The notes beneath the pieces are model-generated. The model was not told where the DNA came from, searched no databases, and saw only the letters and a program-made list of their open reading frames with translations. A DNA stretch of 64,000 nt from Zea mays (Eukaryota; Streptophyta; Magnoliopsida; Poales; Poaceae). Positions 35,140-47,600 of this stretch are shown here, one piece after another (the stretch's first letter is position 1; every line of letters begins with the position of its first letter). Both the position numbers and the translations under genes were made by a program. The DNA lies in assembly GCF_902167145.1 (NCBI RefSeq), contig NC_050096.1, positions 264,328,622-264,392,621 of the forward strand. Direction: 5' to 3'.

Positions 35140-37527
35140 ATGGCTGACAAGGTGACCGTCGTTCCGCCGTGCGGCCCGTGGCCTTTCTCCACCGTAGCTG
35201 TGGAGGATCTGGAGGCCCTCGTTGCCGATGGTCTGCTCCGTCCCCTCTCCGATGGGCCACAACCGGAGTGGATGGCCCTCGCGAGCGAGGCCGACCCGAC
35301 TCCGCCGCCGGGGTATGTGGTCAGTTTCATCCCCTTCCATGAGCGGGGGTTTGGAGTGCCAGCGAGCCGCTTCATGCGGGCGCTCCTGCACCACTACGGG
35401 GTGGAGCTGCATAACTTCAACCCCAACTCTATCGCGCAAGCGGCCATCTTCGCGACGGTTTGCGAGGGTTTTTTGGGGATAGACCCTCACTGGGACCTGT
35501 GGACCCATCTCTTCTCCGCGGAGTTCTTCGCCGTGATGACGGAGGCGAAGAAGGTCCATATGGCGGTGTGGGCCGGTGGCTGCACCCTCCAGCTGAGGCC
35601 GGGGCGCGCGCAGCAATACATCCCTGCCTCCCTTGTGTCTTCGAACCAGGGGTGGCAGAACCGGTGGTTTTATCTCCGGAATGACGGCGGGATGCTTCCG
35701 CCGTTTTCTCAATGAGTGGTGACCGCTGCCGGCATTAACTGACGCTGGGGGGCCACGCGTGAGAACCAGGAGAAGCTCTATCCTATTCTGCAGGCCTTGT
35801 AGAAGTTACGAGATGCAGGCCTTACCGCTACGGGGGTCGTCGCCGCTATCCATCGTCGGAGGGTGCTCCCTTTGGTAGAGCGGCGGTTGCGGCTCGCGGA
35901 GATGAAGCCGGGGGTCGATTCGGAGGGCTCGCGGATGTCCTCGACCTCCCTCTCCGCCGTCGACCTCCTCAAGCGGGTAGCAAGTACGGTAGGGAGGCCT
36001 GACGCTGGTGCCCTTAGCCAGCCCGTGATGCGTCCCGACCGTGGGTATGTGTCCCTGGTAAGTGTCCGACCCCCCTTCTGTTTTGCGCCGAGTTTTCTGC
36101 GCCTTTGATTCTTACTATTGGGATTTTTGCTCGTCCCCAGGGGTTGTGGATTTATAAACCCACCCGGCCACCGGTCCCGGAGGACGTGGCGGACCGAGCC
36201 GCACGGAGGCTTGCCGCGGAGAAGGAGAAGGAGAAGAAGGACGCGGAAAAGGCCCGAGCTCGCGAGAGGATGCTAGCTCGGGAAGCCTTGGAGAAGCGTC
36301 GTCGGAGGCATGCGAGGGATGGGCTCCCGAGGGAGTCGTCGCCGGAGACGCCTGACGACGACGATGATGGTGATGATGATGACGACGAAGACGACGACAT
36401 GGCGGCCCGACTTGGCCTCAGCCCGGACCCGAGGCTTGGCCAGGGGTCGCCGGGCCAGCCTCCAATTGGGCTGGCACCATCAGTGCCTGGGGCCAGGACA
36501 CCAAGGTCCCAATTTGAGGAGCGGAGGCAGGCCGAGGGGGTACTTGACCCTTTGGCCGAGACAATTGTTGTGACTCCGGGGGGTCAGGCCGATCTGCCCG
36601 TCCCCCAAGAGCAGGTGCCCGCGCTGGCCGCACAGGAGGCCGGTCCCTCGGCCGTCGTGACGACGCCTGGGCAGACCGCTCCCTCGGCGCCTCGGGTGTC
36701 TAAGGCGGAAACGGTGCCGAAGCCAGCGGCGGGGCAACCCTCGGCAGCGCCTGCAGGGATAGGGGCCTGAGGGGCCTCCCCACAGACACGATTGGCCTTG
36801 GTCTGGAGTGGGTAAGTATCTGAGGATACCCCTGTTTCGGTTTTTTCACTGTGTGTCTTGAACTTGCCGTCTCTCTCTTTCAGCAAGCGAAGGCAGGGCT
36901 TGGCTAGTCTGGCCCCAACGAAGGCCCTTAAGACGAAGCCGGCTTCGGCGGCCGGTGCTGCGGCGCGCCATGCCGGTTGGTTGGCCTCCGCACAAGGCAC
37001 CCTCCAGCGGGGGGCCCAAGCGACATGAGTTGCCATGGGGCAAGCCTCCCCGGCTGACCCCCTATTGGAGCGGCCATCGTGCCGGGGGAGGTCGCTGACG
37101 CGGCCGCGGCCCGGAGCCCGCTTGACTTGTTGTCGGCGCCGGCATCAACCCCTGCCGGGGCCGTCGCTGATTCGCCCGCGGAGCCGCCCGTCGCCGCCGA
37201 CGTCGGGATGGTTGAGGCACCGCCGCCCGTGGTCATCCCCGACCTCCCCGTTCTCGGCCATGAGGAGGGGGCGGCCGTCGTTGCCGAGGTTGGTGATCGG
37301 AGGCTCGCCACCTTAGCCGAGGAGAGGCCCAGCGTGTCGACGGCGGTGGTACTCGATGCATCGGCTGCAGGGGGACCTGACGCCTTAGTGGAGGGGCGTG
37401 CAGAATCGTGGCCTGTTCCGGGGAGCAGCAGCCTTACTTCTGCGCGGCTCAATCCCAATGAGTGGTGTGGGCAGCCGCTCCGGTTCTGGAGTCGCGGCAC
37501 CTCGGAGCCCCTCCTCTTCCTCAACGA

Positions 37528-39214
37528 TGTGAATCATCTAGGCCCCTTTGGTAATGTTTTGGTAATTAATGACAACTACTTCTGGACTAACGATTCTTGG
37601 AGAAATAAGAATGCAGGGTTGGACCACATAGAACAGGAAATGTTGAAGAGTCATACGCATTGGTTGTGGATCAGATGAAGGCAAAGGTATAATATAGGTT
37701 TTACTTTTGCCGGTCTTGAGGTGTTTAGAGAAGATACCTGACCGGATTAGTAGGCTAGATAGCCGTACTATTAAGAGGGGTCAATGACTTAGATCTGTGT
37801 AAAACTTAGTGCCTCATAGAGCATCAAGTAGTTGCATCTGCATAAGGGCTAACAGCGCTTCTCATTTCGTGAGTTAAAAGTTCATTCAAAAGCATGTTTG
37901 AAATTTGAGAAGTCTTGGTCGCGCGGACTGTCCGGCCCTTGGGGGCGGACCGTCCACGATCCTCCAGCAGGTCCGGGGTTTGACCATTTGTGTTGACTCT
38001 GTGTTCTATTGCACTGCGGACCGTCCGGGCCTTAGGGCCGGACCGTCCGCAGTCCTGACCAGAGGAAGGTGGCTTCGGGTCAGTCCCTGAATTATAGGCG
38101 GACGGTCCGCCTGTGAGGCGCGGACGGTCCGCATGTGTATAACTCGTTTTTGGACAGGGACTGTGTGTTTTTATTGGTTTGTACTACGGACGGTCCGGGG
38201 GACCAGTCCGGACAGTACTGTCTCAGGTCGCGGACGGTCCGGGATTTATAGCCGGACGGTCCGCGTGTGTTAACTCCGTTTGATCCGAGGCTCTGGTGTT
38301 TGAAATTGCCAGGTCGCGGACGGTCCGGCCTTGAAGGGTGGACTGTCCGGACCCACCTTTTGAGTCTGCTCTGACATGTTTCAACGGTCATTATAGCCGT
38401 TATGGTGTACGGCGGACCGTCCGGCCCTAGGGCGCGGACGGTCCGCGTGTGCGCAGAACTGCCCCCTTTTGCACATAACGGTTGGTTTTAGATGGGGGAC
38501 TATAAATAGAAGGGTAGCTCGTGTGTGAGACCTCTCTTGGCTATTCCTTGCACACATTGAGCTCATTTGTGATCCTCCAACTCACTCTCTCACACTCTTT
38601 GCTTGAGATTGCATTCTAGTGAGAGATTGAGGGTTCCTAGTGCATTTGCATCATTTGGTGATTCTTGAGGCACTAGGTGGTACACCGAGCAAGCGTCGTT
38701 GGCTTGTTACTCTTGGAGGTTGCCGCCTCCTAGACAGCTCGGGTGATTGTCTCCGTCGAGCTCTCCAAGAAGATTGTGGAGAAGCCGCGGTGTTGATTGT
38801 GAGGGGTTCGCGCCTACCTCGCCGGAGCGGCAAAGGTGACATTAGTGGAATCGAGGTATTGAGTGATTTCTTGTCCACTTGGCTCAAAGATCAAGTCGTG
38901 TCTTGATAGAGGAGCAAGTGAGAGCTTGAAATCCACCTCAACGTGGATTAGGGGTGATCGGCAAATCACCGATACCACGGGATAAATTTCGGTGTCTATT
39001 CCTTCTAGCATTACTTATTGCCTTGCAATTGATTAGTGTTTTGCTTATTGTTCTTCAAGTATTCAATCTCCGTAGTTGTCTTTCATACATTGTTTACTTA
39101 TTGACACTAGTAAATTTATTCCTCTTGTTGTATTGATTAAATTTACTTAGTATTGTTGTTTTTAGTCAAAACCGTCTATTCACCCCCCCTCTAGCCGGTG
39201 TCCTAGATCCTACA
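37528..39214 (+). repeat. Copia A 5' LTR
   Basis: It starts TGTGAATCATCTAGGCCCC and ends GTCCTAGATCCTACA. A TATA box (TATAAAT, 38501) lies about 700 bases from its end. Between 37923 and 38450 it carries many copies of the palindrome-like motif CGGACCGTCCG or its reverse complement. Confidence 0.97.
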
Positions 39215-39216
39215 AG

Positions 39217-39229
39217 TGGTATCGGAGCC
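39217..39229 (+). promoter_or_regulatory. Copia A primer-binding site
   Basis: TGGTATCGGAGCC, two bases after the LTR, matches the initiator-tRNA-Met type site (usually TGGTATCAGAGC) with one substitution. It primes minus-strand DNA synthesis. Confidence 0.85.
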
Positions 39230-39275
39230 GAGGACTCCATTGTTTGTGGATCTAATCATCCCGGAGTGGGACAAA

Positions 39276-41225
39276 ATGGCTAGTAACAACAATGTGCACA
39301 TTGGGAAGCCACCGCACTTTGATGGAAACAATTATGATTATTGGAAAATAAGAATGTCAATGCATCTTAGAGCAATGGGTGGAAAAATTTGGCCAATTGT
39401 TAGAGATGGATTTGTTGTATTGAAGGAAGATGAACCATCCGTTAGTGATAATGAGAATATCCTCACAAATGATCAAGCCATGAATGTCTTTTATGATGCT
39501 CTTGATATAAATGAGTTCAATCGTATCAAGAATCTCACAACCGCTCATGAGATTTGGGTAAAACTAATGGAAATTCATGAAGGAACTACAATTGTGAAGA
39601 GTGCCAAACTATATGTGTGCAAAGGGAAGTTTGAGCAATTTATTATGAAAGAAGATGAGAGTGTATCCGATATGTTCAATCGATTGAATGAGATTGTAAA
39701 TGAACTCAAGGGACTTGGTTTTAATGTACCGGATGTGGATTTCACACACAAGTTCCTTAGATCACTTCCGGAGAAATATGAGACTATTGTGACAATGCTA
39801 GTAAGGAGTGATCTATCTACAACCTCTCCAACCGAAGTATTGGGAGAAATTCTCACTCAAGATATATTTAAGAAGTCACAAGCCGATGCTTTAAGTTTGG
39901 CAAAGAAGGTGAAAAATGAATCTATTGCTCTCAAAGCCAAGGCCTCAAAGGCAATTGAAAAGGAAGATAGCAATGATGAGGAAAATGAAAGTGAGAGTGA
40001 TGGTGACATGGCTTTATTTGTAAGGAAATTCAATAAATTCATGAAGATGAAAAGAGGTCAACCTAGAAGAGGTCAAACATCTAGAAGAAATGCTTTCAAT
40101 GATAGAAAATGTTTTGAGTGTGGGGAACCCGGTCACATTGCCATGAATTGTCCAAGCAAGAAGAAGAAGGGCAAAGATGAAAGTGACAAGAAGAAAAAGA
40201 AATACTATAACAAGAAGAAAGATGGCAAAGCCTACTTAGTTGAATGGGACTCGGATGATAGCTCGGATGATGATGATGATGACACCTCATCCAAGCTTAA
40301 TGCCGGAATTGCCATCAAGGAAGCTCCCTCACTCTTCTCATCCCCCCATTGCCTCATGGCAAAGGGAGATGCTAAGGTAAAAATCATCACCGATTTAAAT
40401 GATATAAATGATGATGATGATATCGATGATGTTGATGATGATGGCTATTCATATGATGATCTTGTTAGAATGTTAGGTGAGGCCGATGACTACATGCACA
40501 AAGAAAAAGAAAAATTTAAGGCCTTGAAGGAATTGTATAAAAACCTCCAAGTGTCTTTTGAGGAGCTCAAGACCTCTCACAATGACCTCAAAGAAAATTG
40601 TGAGAAGCTTGCGGATGCTCAAAAATCATCTATTGTGCATGAAGTTGAGGTGGTCACTAAGGATGTTGGAGTCACTTGTGACTTACTTGATAGTCTTACA
40701 AGTGAACCACTACCTACTAACTCTATTTGTGATAAATGCAAAATTTCTCTCAATGATAATATTGCTCTTGATGAATCAAAAATTATTGTTGAGAATGAAG
40801 TGTTAGTGGATAGAATAAATACTCTAACTCATGACCTAGAAAAGGCATATGGTGGTAAGAAGAAATTGGATTTCATATTGGGAAGTCAACGATGCTCTCT
40901 TAACCGTGAAGGTCTTGGATATGTTCCCAAGAAAGGAAAGAATGCTTTTGTAAAGCAAAAGACATTGTTTGTGAAAGAATATGACAAAGTGTGTCACAAG
41001 TGTCACAAAAAGGGACATGTTAAGAAAAATTGTCCCAAGTTCAAACATGTATCCTCCACTTGTTTTGAGCATTGTTATGTTCTTTCTCATAATGCAAAAG
41101 GTGTTCATGCTAAATTTGTTGGTACTTCAATTGTTGGAAACAAAAAGAAAGCTATTTGGGTGCCAAAGACCTTGGTCACTAACATCCAAGGACCCAAGCA
41201 AGTTTGGGTACCTAAAAGAGATTGA
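39276..41225 (+). CDS. Copia A gag polyprotein
   Basis: Gag packages the element RNA into virus-like particles. The frame from ATG 39276 encodes 649 residues. The N-terminal UBN2/Retrotran_gag-like domain (HFDGNNYDYWKIRM, about residues 14-27) is followed by a CCHC zinc knuckle, CFECGEPGHIAMNC (about 278-291). Then come a Lys-rich and an Asp-rich stretch, a long helical region with heptad-like Leu/Lys/Glu content, and a second knuckle, CHKCHKKGHVKKNC, near residue 572. The frame is also open back to 39216. It ends at TGA 41223-41225, in a different frame from pol. No lesion is seen. Confidence 0.93.
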   Translation: MASNNNVHIGKPPHFDGNNYDYWKIRMSMHLRAMGGKIWPIVRDGFVVLKEDEPSVSDNENILTNDQAMNVFYDALDINEFNRIKNLTTAHEIWVKLMEIHEGTTIVKSAKLYVCKGKFEQFIMKEDESVSDMFNRLNEIVNELKGLGFNVPDVDFTHKFLRSLPEKYETIVTMLVRSDLSTTSPTEVLGEILTQDIFKKSQADALSLAKKVKNESIALKAKASKAIEKEDSNDEENESESDGDMALFVRKFNKFMKMKRGQPRRGQTSRRNAFNDRKCFECGEPGHIAMNCPSKKKKGKDESDKKKKKYYNKKKDGKAYLVEWDSDDSSDDDDDDTSSKLNAGIAIKEAPSLFSSPHCLMAKGDAKVKIITDLNDINDDDDIDDVDDDGYSYDDLVRMLGEADDYMHKEKEKFKALKELYKNLQVSFEELKTSHNDLKENCEKLADAQKSSIVHEVEVVTKDVGVTCDLLDSLTSEPLPTNSICDKCKISLNDNIALDESKIIVENEVLVDRINTLTHDLEKAYGGKKKLDFILGSQRCSLNREGLGYVPKKGKNAFVKQKTLFVKEYDKVCHKCHKKGHVKKNCPKFKHVSSTCFEHCYVLSHNAKGVHAKFVGTSIVGNKKKAIWVPKTLVTNIQGPKQVWVPKRD

Positions 41226-41238
41226 TTTCCTTTTGTAG

Positions 41239-44200
41239 GTAAACTACAAGGCGGGAGGGAATCATTGGGTGTTGGATAGTGGATGTACTCAACACATGAC
41301 CGGGGATATGAAGATGTTTACCCAAATGAGTGAGGAAGATTGCTCAAATTATGATAGTATCACATTTGGAGATAATCGTAAAGGAAAGGTTAAAGGTTTG
41401 GGTAAAATTGCTATCTCAAATGATCATTCTATATCAAATGTGCTATTGGTTGAGTCTTTGAATTTTAATTTACTTTCCGTAGCTCAATTATGTGATTTAG
41501 GATTTTGTTGCAATTTCACAGTTGAAGATGTTATTATCTCTAGTGTTGATGGTAGCAATCTTAAATTTAAAGGTTTTAGACATGAAAATCTTTATCTTGT
41601 TGATTTCTCATCTAATGAGGCAAAGCTCACAACTTGCTTATTTTCAAAAGCTTCACTAGGTTGGTTATGGCATAGAAGACTTGGTCATGTTGGGATGAAG
41701 CAACTCAATCGGCTAACCAAGCATGACTTAGTTCGAGGCTTAAAAGATGTGAAGTTTGAAAAGAACAAATTGTGTAGCTCTTGTCAAGCCGGTAAGCAAG
41801 TGGCAAACACTCATCCAAATAAAAGTCAAATGTCCACTCATCGACCTTTGGAATTACTTCACATGGATTTATTTGGGCCCACATCTTTTGTAAGTATTGG
41901 TGGTAATTCTTATTGTCTTGTGATTGTGGATGACTACTCAAGATTTACTTGGGTTTATTTTCTACGAGACAAATCCAATGTGTTTGAAACATTCAAGTCA
42001 TTTGCTATATTGGCTCAAAATCAATTTGACTTTGACATCAAAAAGGTTAGAAGTGATAATGGGTCGGAATTCAAAAATGCAAGAATTGATCAATATTGTG
42101 ATGACAAGGGTATCAAACATGAATTCTCTTCCAAATATACCCCGGAACAAAACGGTATTGTTGAAAGAAAGAATAGAACTCTTATTGATATGGCAAGGTC
42201 TATGTTAGCGGAATATAATATATCGGATTCTTATTGGGCCGAGGCAATAAATACCGCTTGTCATTCATCAAATAGATTATATTGTCACAAGCTCTTGAAG
42301 AAAACTCCATATGAATTGCTCATTGGTAGAAAGCCAAATATCTCATATTTTAGGGTATTCGGTTGCAAATGTTATATTTTGAGAAAGGGAAGCCGGCTTT
42401 CTAAATTTGAGAAGAAATGTGATGAGGGTTTTCTTCTTGGATATTCATCAAATAGTAAGGCTTATAGAGTCTTCAACAAAACTCATGGTATTATTGAGGA
42501 AGCATATGATGTTGAATTCGATGAAACAAATGGGTCTCAAGATGAGAGTGATAATCTCGATGATGTTGGGGGAACTCAATTGATAAATGCAATGAAAACA
42601 ATGGCCATTGGTGAAATAAAACCAAAGGAAGATGATGATGAAGATAGTGTGGTTGTCATTCCTTCATCCTCAACTATAAATGAGGAAGATCACCAAAGCC
42701 AACAACTCGATGAAACCATGGATACTCATGATCAAGGTACTTCAAGACCTACGGTTCCTCCTAATGCTTCAACAAGCAACTATCAAACGGTATCAAGAAT
42801 TCATCATTCCATTGTGAAGGATCACCCGGTTGATCAAATTGTGGGTGATATTAGTAAGGGTGTTCAAACTCGCTCTCGCATAGCTTCATTTTGTGAACAT
42901 TTCTCTTTTGTATCTTGTATGGAACCTAACCGTGTAGATGAAGCTCTACTTGATGTTGATTGGGTGAATGCAATGCATGAAGAATTAAATAACTTCGCTC
43001 GAAATGAAGTTTGGGAGCTTGTTGAGAGACCAAAGAACCACAATGTTATTGGTACAAAATGGGTGTTTCGCAACAAGCACAATGAAGATGGTGTGATAGT
43101 AAGAAACAAGGCAAGATTAGTTGCACAAGGATATACTCAAATTGAAGGATTGGATTTTGGGGAGACATTTGCTCCCGTAGCAAGATTAGAAGCAATCCGG
43201 ATTCTACTTGCTTATGCTTGTGCACACAATATCAAGCTCTACCAAATGGATGTAAAGAGTGCCTTTCTAAATGGTAAGATTAGTGAACTAGTGTATGTTG
43301 AACAACCTCCCGGTTTTGAGGACCCCAAAAGACCTAACCATGTGTTCAAGCTTTCTAAAGCTCTCTATGGGCTTAAGCAAGCTCCACACGCTTGGTATGA
43401 AAGGCTTAGGGATTTCTTGCTTTCCAAAGACTTCAAAATTGGGAAGGTTGACACTACTCTATTCACTAAAAGAATTGGCAAAGATTTATTTGTTTGTCAA
43501 ATCTACGTTGATGATATTATTTTTGGATCTACTAATGAATTATTTTGTGAGGAGTTCGGAAAAATGATGTCAAAAGAATTTGAAATGTCTATGATAGGAG
43601 AATTGAGCTTCTTTCTTGGCCTTCAAATCAAACAATTGAAAGATGGAATTTTTATAAGTCAATCAAAATATTTGAAGGACATGCTCAAGAAGTTTGGTTT
43701 AGAAAATGCTAAGCCTATCAAGACTCCAATGGCAACAAATGGTCATCTAGACTTAGATGAAGGAGGTACTATAGTTGATCAAAAACTTTATCGTTCAATA
43801 ATTGGTAGTTTGCTTTATATTACCGCATCTAGGCCCGATGTTATGTTTAGTGTATGCATGTGTGCTCGATTTCAAGCTTCTCCTAGAGAGATTCACTTGA
43901 AGGCCGCTAAAAGAATTCTAAGATATTTGAAGTATACTCCCAATATTGGTCTATGGTATCCCAAAGGTGCTCAATTTGAATTAATTGGATATTCGGATTC
44001 GGACTATGCGGGGTGCAAAGTTGATAGAAAAAGCACCTCCGGTTGTTGTCAATTTCTTGGTAGATCTCTTGTTTCATGGTCTTCTAAGAAACAAAATTCG
44101 GTTGCTCTATCTACCGCCGAGGCGAAATATATATCGGCCGGAAATTGTTGTGCTCAACTATTATGGATGAAACAAACCTTATTGGACTATGGAATTATTT

Positions 44201-44457
44201 TCAAGAATGTGCCTCTCATGTGTGATAATGAGAGTGCGATAAAATTGGCTACCAATCCGGTCCAACACTCAAGAACCAAGCATATTGATATACGGCATCA
44301 CTTCTTAAGAGATCATGTTGGCAAGGGAGATATCTCTATTTATTCCATTGGCACCGATGATCAATTAGCAGACATTTTTACAAAACCTTTGGATGAAACA
44401 AGATTTTGTTCTCTAAGAAGTGAAATGAATGTGATCGATATCTCAAATGTGACTTGA
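41239..44457 (+). CDS. Copia A pol: protease, integrase, reverse transcriptase, RNase H
   Basis: The frame is open from the codon after TAG 41236-41238 to TGA 44455-44457 (about 1072 codons). Protease: [11 protein letters not shown]. Integrase: HRRLGHVG...CSSCQAG zinc-binding part, then core residues in [15 protein letters not shown] and NGIVERKNR. Reverse transcriptase: [11 protein letters not shown] and the catalytic YVDDIIFG (43504 on). RNase [26 protein letters not shown]. All catalytic motifs are present and no stop interrupts them, so the protein looks functional. There is no ATG at the start of the frame; expression must use frameshifting, splicing or another bypass from gag. Confidence 0.93.
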   Translation, partial: VNYKAGGNHWVLDSGCTQHMTGDMKMFTQMSEEDCSNYDSITFGDNRKGKVKGLGKIAISNDHSISNVLLVESLNFNLLSVAQLCDLGFCCNFTVEDVIISSVDGSNLKFKGFRHENLYLVDFSSNEAKLTTCLFSKASLGWLWHRRLGHVGMKQLNRLTKHDLVRGLKDVKFEKNKLCSSCQAGKQVANTHPNKSQMSTHRPLELLHMDLFGPTSFVSIGGNSYCLVIVDDYSRFTWVYFLRDKSNVFETFKSFAILAQNQFDFDIKKVRSDNGSEFKNARIDQYCDDKGIKHEFSSKYTPEQNGIVERKNRTLIDMARSMLAEYNISDSYWAEAINTACHSSNRLYCHKLLKKTPYELLIGRKPNISYFRVFGCKCYILRKGSRLSKFEKKCDEGFLLGYSSNSKAYRVFNKTHGIIEEAYDVEFDETNGSQDESDNLDDVGGTQLINAMKTMAIGEIKPKEDDDEDSVVVIPSSSTINEEDHQSQQLDETMDTHDQGTSRPTVPPNASTSNYQTVSRIHHSIVKDHPVDQIVGDISKGVQTRSRIASFCEHFSFVSCMEPNRVDEALLDVDWVNAMHEELNNFARNEVWELVERPKNHNVIGTKWVFRNKHNEDGVIVRNKARLVAQGYTQIEGLDFGETFAPVARLEAIRILLAYACAHNIKLYQMDVKSAFLNGKISELVYVEQPPGFEDPKRPNHVFKLSKALYGLKQAPHAWYERLRDFLLSKDFKIGKVDTTLFTKRIGKDLFVCQIYVDDIIFGSTNELFCEEFGKMMSKEFEMSMIGELSFFLGLQIKQLKDGIFISQSKYLKDMLKKFGLENAKPIKTPMATNGHLDLDEGGTIVDQKLYRSIIGSLLYITASRPDVMFSVCMCARFQASPREIHLKAAKRILRYLKYTPNIGLWYPKGAQFELIGYSDSDYAGCKVDRKSTSGCCQFLGRSLVSWSSKKQNSVALSTAEAKYISAGNCCAQLLWMKQTLLDYGIIFKNVPLMCDNESAIKLATNPVQHSRTKHIDIRHHFLRDHVGKGDISIYSIGTDDQLADIFTKPLDETRFCSLRSEMNVIDISNVT

Positions 44458-45033
44458 AGTTGATCACACATGTGTCGTCTTGCATCTCGGGTCTAAGTAT
44501 GCTCTTTATGCTATTTATTTGGTATTATTTGTGCATTTTTCATTTCTAATTGCTCTAGATAGTTTAATTCAAAAATCTTGCATTACTCAATTACATCATA
44601 TGTATATGCATGCATACCAACTCTTGGATTGGTCAAAATGTCCATATATGAGCACCAATTCGGATTCGGAATTCAAAATCAGAAAGTGGACAGAAATTGA
44701 AAAATGAGTATCAGGCCGCGGACCGTCCGCCCATGGACCGCGGACCGTCCGCAGCATCAGGAAATGGACAGTCCGAGCAGCCTCGCAGACCGTCTGAGAT
44801 CATCAGGGCGCGGACCGTCCGCCGCCCCAGCGCGGACCGTCCGCCGCCCCAGCGCGGACCGTCCGCGACAGGGCAGAAAAAGGGACAGAGCCCGCAGACT
44901 TGCCAGTTGTGCCCATTCGCTTGTTCTCTCTTGCTCTCCACTCGCCATATACTCTCTTGTGTCGAGTGTGCGCGGACCGTGAAGTGAAGTTGCGTGCGGA
45001 CAGTCCGACAGCTTGCAGCAACATTCCCTCAAC
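44458..45033 (+). other. Copia A spacer between pol and the env-like gene
   Basis: Non-coding. From 44714 to 44870 it contains a run of CGGACCGTCCG motifs like those of the LTRs, and more at 45282-45362 in the predicted intron. It may hold a promoter or splice acceptor for the env-like transcript, but no signal is certain. Confidence 0.5.
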
Positions 45034-47003
45034 ATGTCTTCATCACGGTATCTTCAAATCTTGTGGATTTAATCAAATTTCATCCACTTTGAGATTATTT
45101 GGATTTCTTCTCTGATCTGAACTTGAGCAGTGGGTTTCAAAATCTAATTGGTGGGATTGATAGTTCTTCTCAATATCAATGCTATGCCAAATTTTGAACT
45201 TGTTTGGCTGGGTATTATCTGCAAAAACATCAAAGTGAACACTTGTGGTGGCTAGGGTTCTTGGAGTCGCCCCTGGTCGGTCGCGGACCGTCCGCCTGGT
45301 GGACGCGGACCATCCGGGCCTCTGGCGCGGACAGTCCGGCCCCCTAGCGCGGACCGTCCGGACCCTGGCAGAGCATTACCATTCCATTCCTTTTTATAAG
45401 TGGTGATTGATCTCAATTATTTATCTATGGATGTCTGTCACCTTGTTGCAGTGGTTTTGGTGGTCTCCGCAAGAAACTTGCAGGTCGCTTTAAATCCAAG
45501 CGCCCTCGTGGCAATGATGATGACTACACACCGACCACTGATTCAGAGGCCCAATCCTCAGCTGGGGGCACTGAATCCATGGATGCTGAAGATTTTCTTC
45601 ATGTTCATCCTGATTATCCCATTGATATCCAAGGATGGACTTATCCCAAGCGGAGATTTTCTATGGCTGAGTACTGCTCTAGACGGACTGTGAACCAGTA
45701 TGCTCTGCCATCTGATACAAATATCTAGTTTTTCCACACTCAGCTGCAGTTTGATGTCTTTTGGGGCACCCTGGTGGATACCAATTTTCATAAGCATCAG
45801 GTGATTGATTGGTCCTTCTTGCTCAGTCAATCAGTCATGGAGGGTCTCATCCCCAAATTTGAAACATGTGGGTTATATCAATTTATGGGGCAGCGCACCG
45901 ATTTTAATGAAATGGCAGTTAAGCAATTCTTGGCTACCTCAGAGATTGATATTGCAGAAGAATCTATCACCTGGATGACTGGCTTCAAGCGGTATTCTGC
46001 TTCTTTTGCTGACTTTGCCGCTGCCAACAGTCTAGACTATGGCACCATTTCTGCTGGGGTGGATCTTTATACTGAAGATAATTTTGAGGATTTTGTGCAG
46101 TTTTATGAGCCAGCCAGGCTCGGTATACCCAGGAGATTTGGAGAAACAGCAGGACTCAGACATCATCCTGCTGTCATCAACAAGATTGCCAGAGTCACCA
46201 TTCTTCCCAAGAGTGGTGATAAGAGTAAAATTCGAGATAAGTTCTGGAACATAATCCAGCACATCATGAATGGTGAAGTCATGAACATTGTTCTTTTCAT
46301 GATGAGACAGCTTAATGATTTAAAGATGGACAAGAATCAAAACTTGGCATATGCTCCCTACATTATGGCTCTCATCAAATCCAAGACAAGATTTGAGGGC
46401 CCATGTGAGATTGTTCACACTCCATTCAGGCCTTTTAAGAATGAGATAGGGTTTCTCACCAGGCCACTCACTCCATTCCCAGATGATGAGGAAGACCCTG
46501 GCTATGAGGGTGGAGCAGCTCCTAATGTTGAGGAACAGCAGATGCCTCCTCCTCCACCTCCTCCTCAGCCTCAGCACTATTGGGAGCCTGCTCCAGGATA
46601 TTTTGATCCTTATTTTCACAATATGCAGCAAGGGCTGGAGACTCATATTGATACTCGCTTTGAGGGGTTGATGTCACATGTGGATCACCGCCTCGATGAC
46701 ATGCAGTCTCGCTTTGACAGCAACTGGGATGCGCTCAACTCTGAATTTTCTGACTTTCGTGATCAAATTCACACTAATGTCACTGATCCCATCATGTCAA
46801 GGCTGAATAATATGCAACAAAGTTTTCAAGATAACATGGGTGCTCTCTCCAGTCAGTTTGACAATCTTTCTACAACTGACAACATGCATGATATAAGTCA
46901 GAGGCAGCAGCAGCTCCAGCAGGACTTTGGCCAGTTCTCCTCCCTGTTTGACACCTTCAGCACTCATTATTACAACATGCATCCTCCGCCGAGTGATCAG
47001 TAA
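45034..47003 (+). pseudogene. Copia A env-like gene with predicted intron and one stop
   Basis: It lies between pol and the 3' LTR, where Sirevirus env-like genes occur. The main frame (45452-47003) is in one register and includes FDVFWGTLVDTNFHKHQVID and a Pro-rich linker (PPPPPPPQPQ). It ends with a coiled-coil-like Gln/Asp/Met tail. The central part resembles the plant retrotransposon protein family PF20167, a resemblance from memory. A 14-nt exon (45034-45047, MSSS plus two bases) can be joined to 45452 by a GT-AG intron and keeps frame through an Arg codon. One in-frame TAG at 45726-45728 interrupts it, so the intact downstream part starts at 45774. I see no clear signal peptide or transmembrane span; a true envelope function is unproven. 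Confidence 0.6.
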
Positions 47004-47600
47004 GGCCTCTCCTTTATGGCAATTGATGCCAAAGGGGGAGAGAAGTGATGAGAAGTTGTCAGGCGTCTCCTTCAGGGGGAGTTGGTGGTTCTATGTGGAC
47101 ACTAAGACCATGCATATGCATTTTACCTTTTTTATGCCGCTTTAGTTTATGTCTTATGCATTTGGAACTTGGCTTGATCTATTAACTCTATGTCGTATGT
47201 CTGTGGACTATTATCTGTAATATTCTGTGGGATGAACTATGTTTTAGTTCAAATTACTCTGTGTGTGGTTAATCGAGATGTGATTATAATTGCTGCGCTC
47301 ACTCTACGAATCATCTCTTGTATGCCTCGATAACCATGATTGTAGGAAAGTATCCATCAAGCTCCAATATATTATGTGTGTTATATCTTCAACTTCAAAT
47401 AATCCTGCACACACTTAGGGGGAGCCTTTCTTGCATACTGAGTTTTTATTGGGATTTATCTATCTCTTGGACAGAACTTCAAATCAAGATAAGTCCTATG
47501 AAACTCATCTTCAAAATCTATCTTATACCTTAGGTATGAGAGAGATTTGGAGAAACTAAACTTCTCTTTAATATACTATGTGGTGTTGTCATCAATTACC

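Noticed and set aside
34295..35260. A 321-residue minus-strand frame in the Gypsy element
   Set aside because: It lies between the antisense gene and the LTR, lacks motifs, and overlaps the start of the better supported plus-strand gene.
37923..38450. CRISPR-like array of short repeats
   Set aside because: The repeats are palindromic LTR motifs in both orientations with irregular spacing inside a plant retrotransposon, not repeat-spacer units.
45774..47003. Treating the env-like frame as starting at 45774
   Set aside because: The same register stays open upstream of a single TAG with coding-like sequence, so 45774 is probably not the native start.
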